Shown here: positions 4,900 through 6,542 of the stretch, piece after piece
Position numbering within the stretch: the first letter of the stretch is position 1
Layout of the letters: each line of letters begins with the position of its first letter
Assembly (NCBI GenBank): GCA_964591565.1
Contig: CAZQEC010000045.1
Coordinates: 1 to 6,542, forward strand
Source: CAZQEC01 sp964591565
GTDB lineage: Bacteria > Patescibacteriota > UBA1384 > CAJBMM01
Length of the DNA stretch: 6,542 nucleotides
Direction: 5' to 3'
Notes under the pieces: generated by a model
What the model was told of the DNA's origin: nothing
What the model saw: the letters and a program-made list of their open reading frames with translations, nothing else
The model's database searches: none
Made by a program: the position numbers and the translations under genes

Positions 4900-4927
4900 C
4901 TTATCCGTCCTCCATTTTCCATCATCC
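4900..4927 (+). repeat. heptamer array, 4 units (NNNNTCC type)
   Basis: In phase units CTTATCC, GTCCTCC, ATTTTCC, ATCATCC, starting 8 bp after the methyltransferase stop. Of the first array units, ATTATCC at 1467-1480 is the closest in sequence. Confidence 0.75.
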
Positions 4928-4953
4928 GAAACCGTGAATCTTAAAAACCATGC

Positions 4954-5027
4954 GTCATTTCGACCCCGTGAGCTTGTTGAACGGTCGGAGAAATCTTTAA
5001 AGATCTCTCGACTTCGCTCGAGATGAC
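4954..5027. repeat. 74-bp palindromic repeat with GTCAT/ATGAC ends
   Basis: The ends GTCATTTCGA (4954-4963) and TCGAGATGAC (5018-5027) are inverted with one G-T type mismatch. Inside are the perfect 12-bp palindrome ATCTTTAAAGAT (4993-5004), extended by GAGA 4988-4991 and TCTC 5006-5009, and the hairpin CTCGA/TCGAG (5007-5011/5018-5022). I recall GTCATTTCGA...GAGAAATCT repeats as widespread bacterial intergenic elements. No open reading frame lies within. Its terminal ten bases differ from those of the GIY-YIG element arms by one base. Confidence 0.75.
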
Positions 5028-5069
5028 AAGTTAGTTCTAGTATTTAAATTCACAGCCGAACTGTTGACT

Positions 5070-5078
5070 TGTGGATAA
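5070..5078. promoter_or_regulatory. DnaA-box-like TGTGGATAA beside a TTGACT hexamer
   Basis: TGTGGATAA is the exact reverse complement of the consensus DnaA box TTATCCACA. It directly follows TTGACT (5064-5069), a good -35 hexamer, but no -10 box is properly spaced: TATGAT at 5083 is 13 bp away and TACAAA at 5093 is 23 bp away. A single box does not make an origin. It could allow DnaA control of the RNA that starts just downstream, or be chance. Confidence 0.3.
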
Positions 5079-5102
5079 CTACTATGATAAGGTACAAAAG
5101 GT

Positions 5103-5595
5103 ATGAAAAACTATCTGTTTATTAATGTAAATGATCGCAAGAATATGTGGCTAGTTAAGCCACGGGAGTCTGGTGTTTGATTTTTAAGGTTTGACCATAA
5201 AGATTTAACACGAGACTCTTCAACGGCGGAGGGTCTTTTTGGTTGGCGCACTTTTACAACATAAGTAGAACCTATCTCAAAAATATTAGCCACATAAGGA
5301 TAACAGATTCGAATGTTTTTGAGACGGGTTCTACATCGTCGAGACTCTAAGCCGACGGATACCGAAAGTCGGCGAATCCAAGTCGGGAAAGGAGGTGATG
5401 TGCCTTGTCAGATCTGATGAGGTCATCCGCGCCGGAGCGAAAGGGTGAACCATTCGGGTCGAGCTATCTTTCTCTCGGCACGCGTTGAAAGTTTGACGTG
5501 TGTCGGGTAAAGGTGAGCGTGCACCTAGCAAAGTGGGCTTGCTACAAAAGTGCGGCATCTGTTTCGACAGATGCCGCACAAACATTTTTGCCCAC
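5103..5595 (+). ncRNA. candidate large structured RNA of unknown family, about 490 nt
   Basis: No convincing protein is encoded here on either strand. The DNA has a series of long helices: 5166-5190 with 5194-5218 (20 Watson-Crick and 2 G-U pairs of 25, no bulges); 5265-5287 with 5312-5334 (20 plus 2 of 23, 24-nt loop); 5351-5356 with 5368-5373, GGAT 5357-5360 then able to pair with ATCC 5376-5379; 5474-5485 with 5496-5507 (12 bp including wobbles); 5511-5515 with 5522-5526; 5526-5531 with 5539-5544; and 5550-5562 with 5567-5579 (13 bp, TTCG loop). GTGGGC 5533-5538 can pair with GCCCAC 5590-5595. By hand count 5341-5580 is about 55% G+C, above the flanks. I looked for but did not find signature words of RNase P RNA, tmRNA, SRP RNA or T-box leaders. 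Strand and ends are inferred from the terminal hairpin and upstream promoter-like elements. A shorter RNA or a recO leader are alternatives. Confidence 0.6.
5550..5589 (+). terminator. 13-bp TTCG hairpin followed by T tract
   Basis: GTGCGGCATCTGT (5550-5562) pairs perfectly with 5567-5579 around TTCG. After AAACA come five Ts (5585-5589). The 5-base gap before the T tract is longer than usual for an intrinsic terminator, so it may be a terminator of the structured RNA or its 3' stabilising stem. It separates that RNA from recO, 38 bp further on. Confidence 0.6.
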
Positions 5596-5610
5596 ATCAA
5601 ATTCAATTCG

Positions 5611-5624
5611 TGATAAGGTATAAG
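5611..5624 (+). promoter_or_regulatory. ATAAGGTATAA element before recO
   Basis: TGATAAGGTATAA (5611-5623) sits 3 bp before the recO ATG. The same element occurs at 5085-5097 (12 of 13 bases) just before the structured RNA and, as the 11-mer ATAAGGTATAA, at 2121-2131. TATAAG (5619-5624) would be the -10 box, placing the RNA start at the second ATG (5630); alternatively AAGGT is a Shine-Dalgarno eight bases before 5627. Confidence 0.35.
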
Positions 5625-5626
5625 AC

Positions 5627-6352
5627 ATGATGATCAAAAATTGGACTACATTGGGCGTTGTATTAAAAAGGTCGAACCTTGGTGAGGCAGATCGGCTGTT
5701 AACTATTTACACTGAAAAACTGGGCAAAATATCGGCTATTGCCAAAAGTGCACGAAAGCCAAAAAGCAGTTTTGCAAGCCACTTAGAGCCCGGCACCATT
5801 ATTCAATTCGAGCTAGCACACGGCAAAACTTTTTATATAATTACTAGCGCCAAAACTATTAAACATTATGATTTCGGTCAAATGGAAAAATTACGCGCCT
5901 TGTTTCATTGGCTGGAACTAGCCGATAAAATATCTGTAGCGCATGAACCACAACCAGCACTTTTTGATCAAATTGCAGACGGATTAGCAATATGTGCCAG
6001 CCAGCCGCAAAGGTGTTACTTGTACGAACTAGGACTGTTTGGTACTATTGGTTATAAGCTGGTTTTGGATGTTTGCGTGGTTGGTCGGGAAAAGCTAGCC
6101 GAGGAGGGAAATGGGTTTTCGGCGCGTTTGGGCGGAGTTGTGTGTGCTATTCATGACCAAAAAGCTGATGATCTCGTCAAAATATCTGTCTCAGCCATTA
6201 AACTGCTACGTTTGGCGCAAACACGAACTTATGACACTCTGGAAAAAGTGACAATTCCTGATAAGGTGATGGCAGAAGCGCGTCAGATTGTGGCTTTGTG
6301 CAGATATGAAATAATTGAACAAGAATTAAAATCGGATCGAATATATGGATAA
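5627..6352 (+). CDS. recO: DNA repair protein RecO, 241 aa
   Basis: RecO anneals single strands and, with RecR, loads RecA onto SSB-coated DNA in recombinational gap repair. The N-terminal OB fold is clear: LGVVLKRSNLGEADRLLTIY (9-28), GKISAIAKSARKPKSS (33-48), LEPGT (53-57) and a following strand. The helical C-terminal domain carries the position of the family's zinc finger, LDVCVVGREK...FSARLGGVVCAIH (147-176), but only C150 and C173 remain; the second cysteine is gone and the fourth is H176. Metal binding is probably lost or altered, as in some other RecO proteins. The start may be ATG 5627 or ATG 5630. It follows the structured RNA and overlaps alr by 8 bp. Confidence 0.93.
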   Translation: MMIKNWTTLGVVLKRSNLGEADRLLTIYTEKLGKISAIAKSARKPKSSFASHLEPGTIIQFELAHGKTFYIITSAKTIKHYDFGQMEKLRALFHWLELADKISVAHEPQPALFDQIADGLAICASQPQRCYLYELGLFGTIGYKLVLDVCVVGREKLAEEGNGFSARLGGVVCAIHDQKADDLVKISVSAIKLLRLAQTRTYDTLEKVTIPDKVMAEARQIVALCRYEIIEQELKSDRIYG

Positions 6353-6542
6353 AAGTGAAGTGTGGCCTGGCCACTCGAAGCTAATAAATGTTAGCGAAGT
6401 GTGGAGCGAGGTGAATCTATCAGCCATTCAGCATAACGTCGGCGTGATTAGATCAGCGTTATTGAACGACACTGGCATTATTGCTGTTGTGAAAGCGAAC
6501 GCCTACGGGCACGGCGTGCGCGAAGCAGTGCCCGCTTTTGAG
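6345..6542 (+). CDS. alr: alanine racemase, N-terminal 66 codons (cut by window end)
   Basis: Alanine racemase uses pyridoxal phosphate to make D-alanine for peptidoglycan. The visible part has WSEVNLSAIQHNVGVIR (20-36), the usual opening helix of the barrel, and the PLP-lysine motif AVVKANAYGHG (47-57) with K50 as the cofactor lysine. The frame stays open to the window edge. ATG at 6345-6347 is the only in-frame start found near; it gives about 17 extra N-terminal residues before the family core and overlaps the end of recO (ATGGATAA contains both the start and the recO TAA), suggesting translational coupling. No separate Shine-Dalgarno is evident. Biosynthetic versus catabolic role cannot be told, but a wall-synthesis role is likely. 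Confidence 0.93.
   Translation, partial: MDKSEVWPGHSKLINVSEVWSEVNLSAIQHNVGVIRSALLNDTGIIAVVKANAYGHGVREAVPAFE

Noticed and set aside
5070..5078. Replication origin suggested by a perfect DnaA box
   Set aside because: Only one box, with no cluster, no AT-rich unwinding element beside it and no dnaA or dnaN gene nearby.
5103..5180. 25-codon frame (MKNYLFINVND...) with an in-frame continuation after TGA
   Set aside because: No good ribosome binding site, and its 3' half lies in a long hairpin. UGA recoding is unlikely because long genes here have no internal TGA. Kept only as a possible leader peptide.
5111..5293. 60-codon minus-strand frame in the structured RNA region
   Set aside because: No Shine-Dalgarno, no recognisable domain, and it is the mirror of strongly palindromic DNA.
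5414..5442. CTGATGA followed by GAAA, words of the hammerhead ribozyme core
   Set aside because: The bases between do not form a proper stem II, and no matching stems I and III or cleavage triplet could be found.
5440..5460. AGGGTGAACC resembling the T-box antiterminator AGGGTGGNACC
   Set aside because: The TGGN needed to pair with the tRNA end is missing, no stem I features are visible, and the downstream gene is recO.
5331..5606. 91-codon minus-strand frame
   Set aside because: Composition is atypical (rich in R, S, P, T), it spans the terminal hairpin and other helices, and no family is recognised.

Overview
The window looks like chromosomal DNA of an uncultured bacterium with a moderately AT-rich genome. 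It uses the standard code: the long reading frames have no internal TGA, and TGA serves as the stop of two genes. The mix of short hypothetical membrane genes, a DUF1385 protein, a stand-alone GIY-YIG nuclease, very short leaders and repeat-filled gaps would fit a Candidate Phyla Radiation (Patescibacteria) genome. That placement is an inference and no marker gene here proves it.

Layout. 1-127: 3' end of an unrecognised gene. 188-406: small two-helix membrane protein, its stop lying inside an octamer repeat. 490-945: a compact element made of two perfectly identical 51-bp inverted repeats around a single-domain GIY-YIG nuclease gene. 973-1317 (minus): PadR-type regulator. 1318-1586: divergent control region with palindromes, a good sigma-70 promoter and two inverted heptamer arrays. 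1587-2111: membrane-anchored protein with two copies of a 62-residue unit. 2228-3088: mutM/fpg (8-oxoguanine DNA glycosylase). 3251-4162: DUF1385/YqhQ-like membrane protein. 4205-4891: class I methyltransferase-like protein. 4954-5027: a solo palindromic repeat whose ends resemble those of the GIY-YIG element. 5103-5595: about 490 bp without a convincing protein gene, GC-rich in its second half and packed with long hairpins, a possible pseudoknot and a 13-bp terminal hairpin; it is best read as a large structured RNA that I cannot assign to a family. 5627-6352: recO. 6345-window end: alr (alanine racemase), overlapping recO by 8 bp.

Functionally, mutM and recO are DNA-repair genes, and alr supplies D-alanine for peptidoglycan and is probably translated with recO. 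PadR is placed to control itself and the divergent repeat-domain protein. The two most unusual aspects are (a) the non-coding layer: at least seven intergenic arrays of degenerate 7-bp units, each with a different core sequence, plus palindromic repeats associated with a GIY-YIG nuclease; and (b) the candidate structured RNA upstream of recO. All structures were read by eye; no folding or database search was run.
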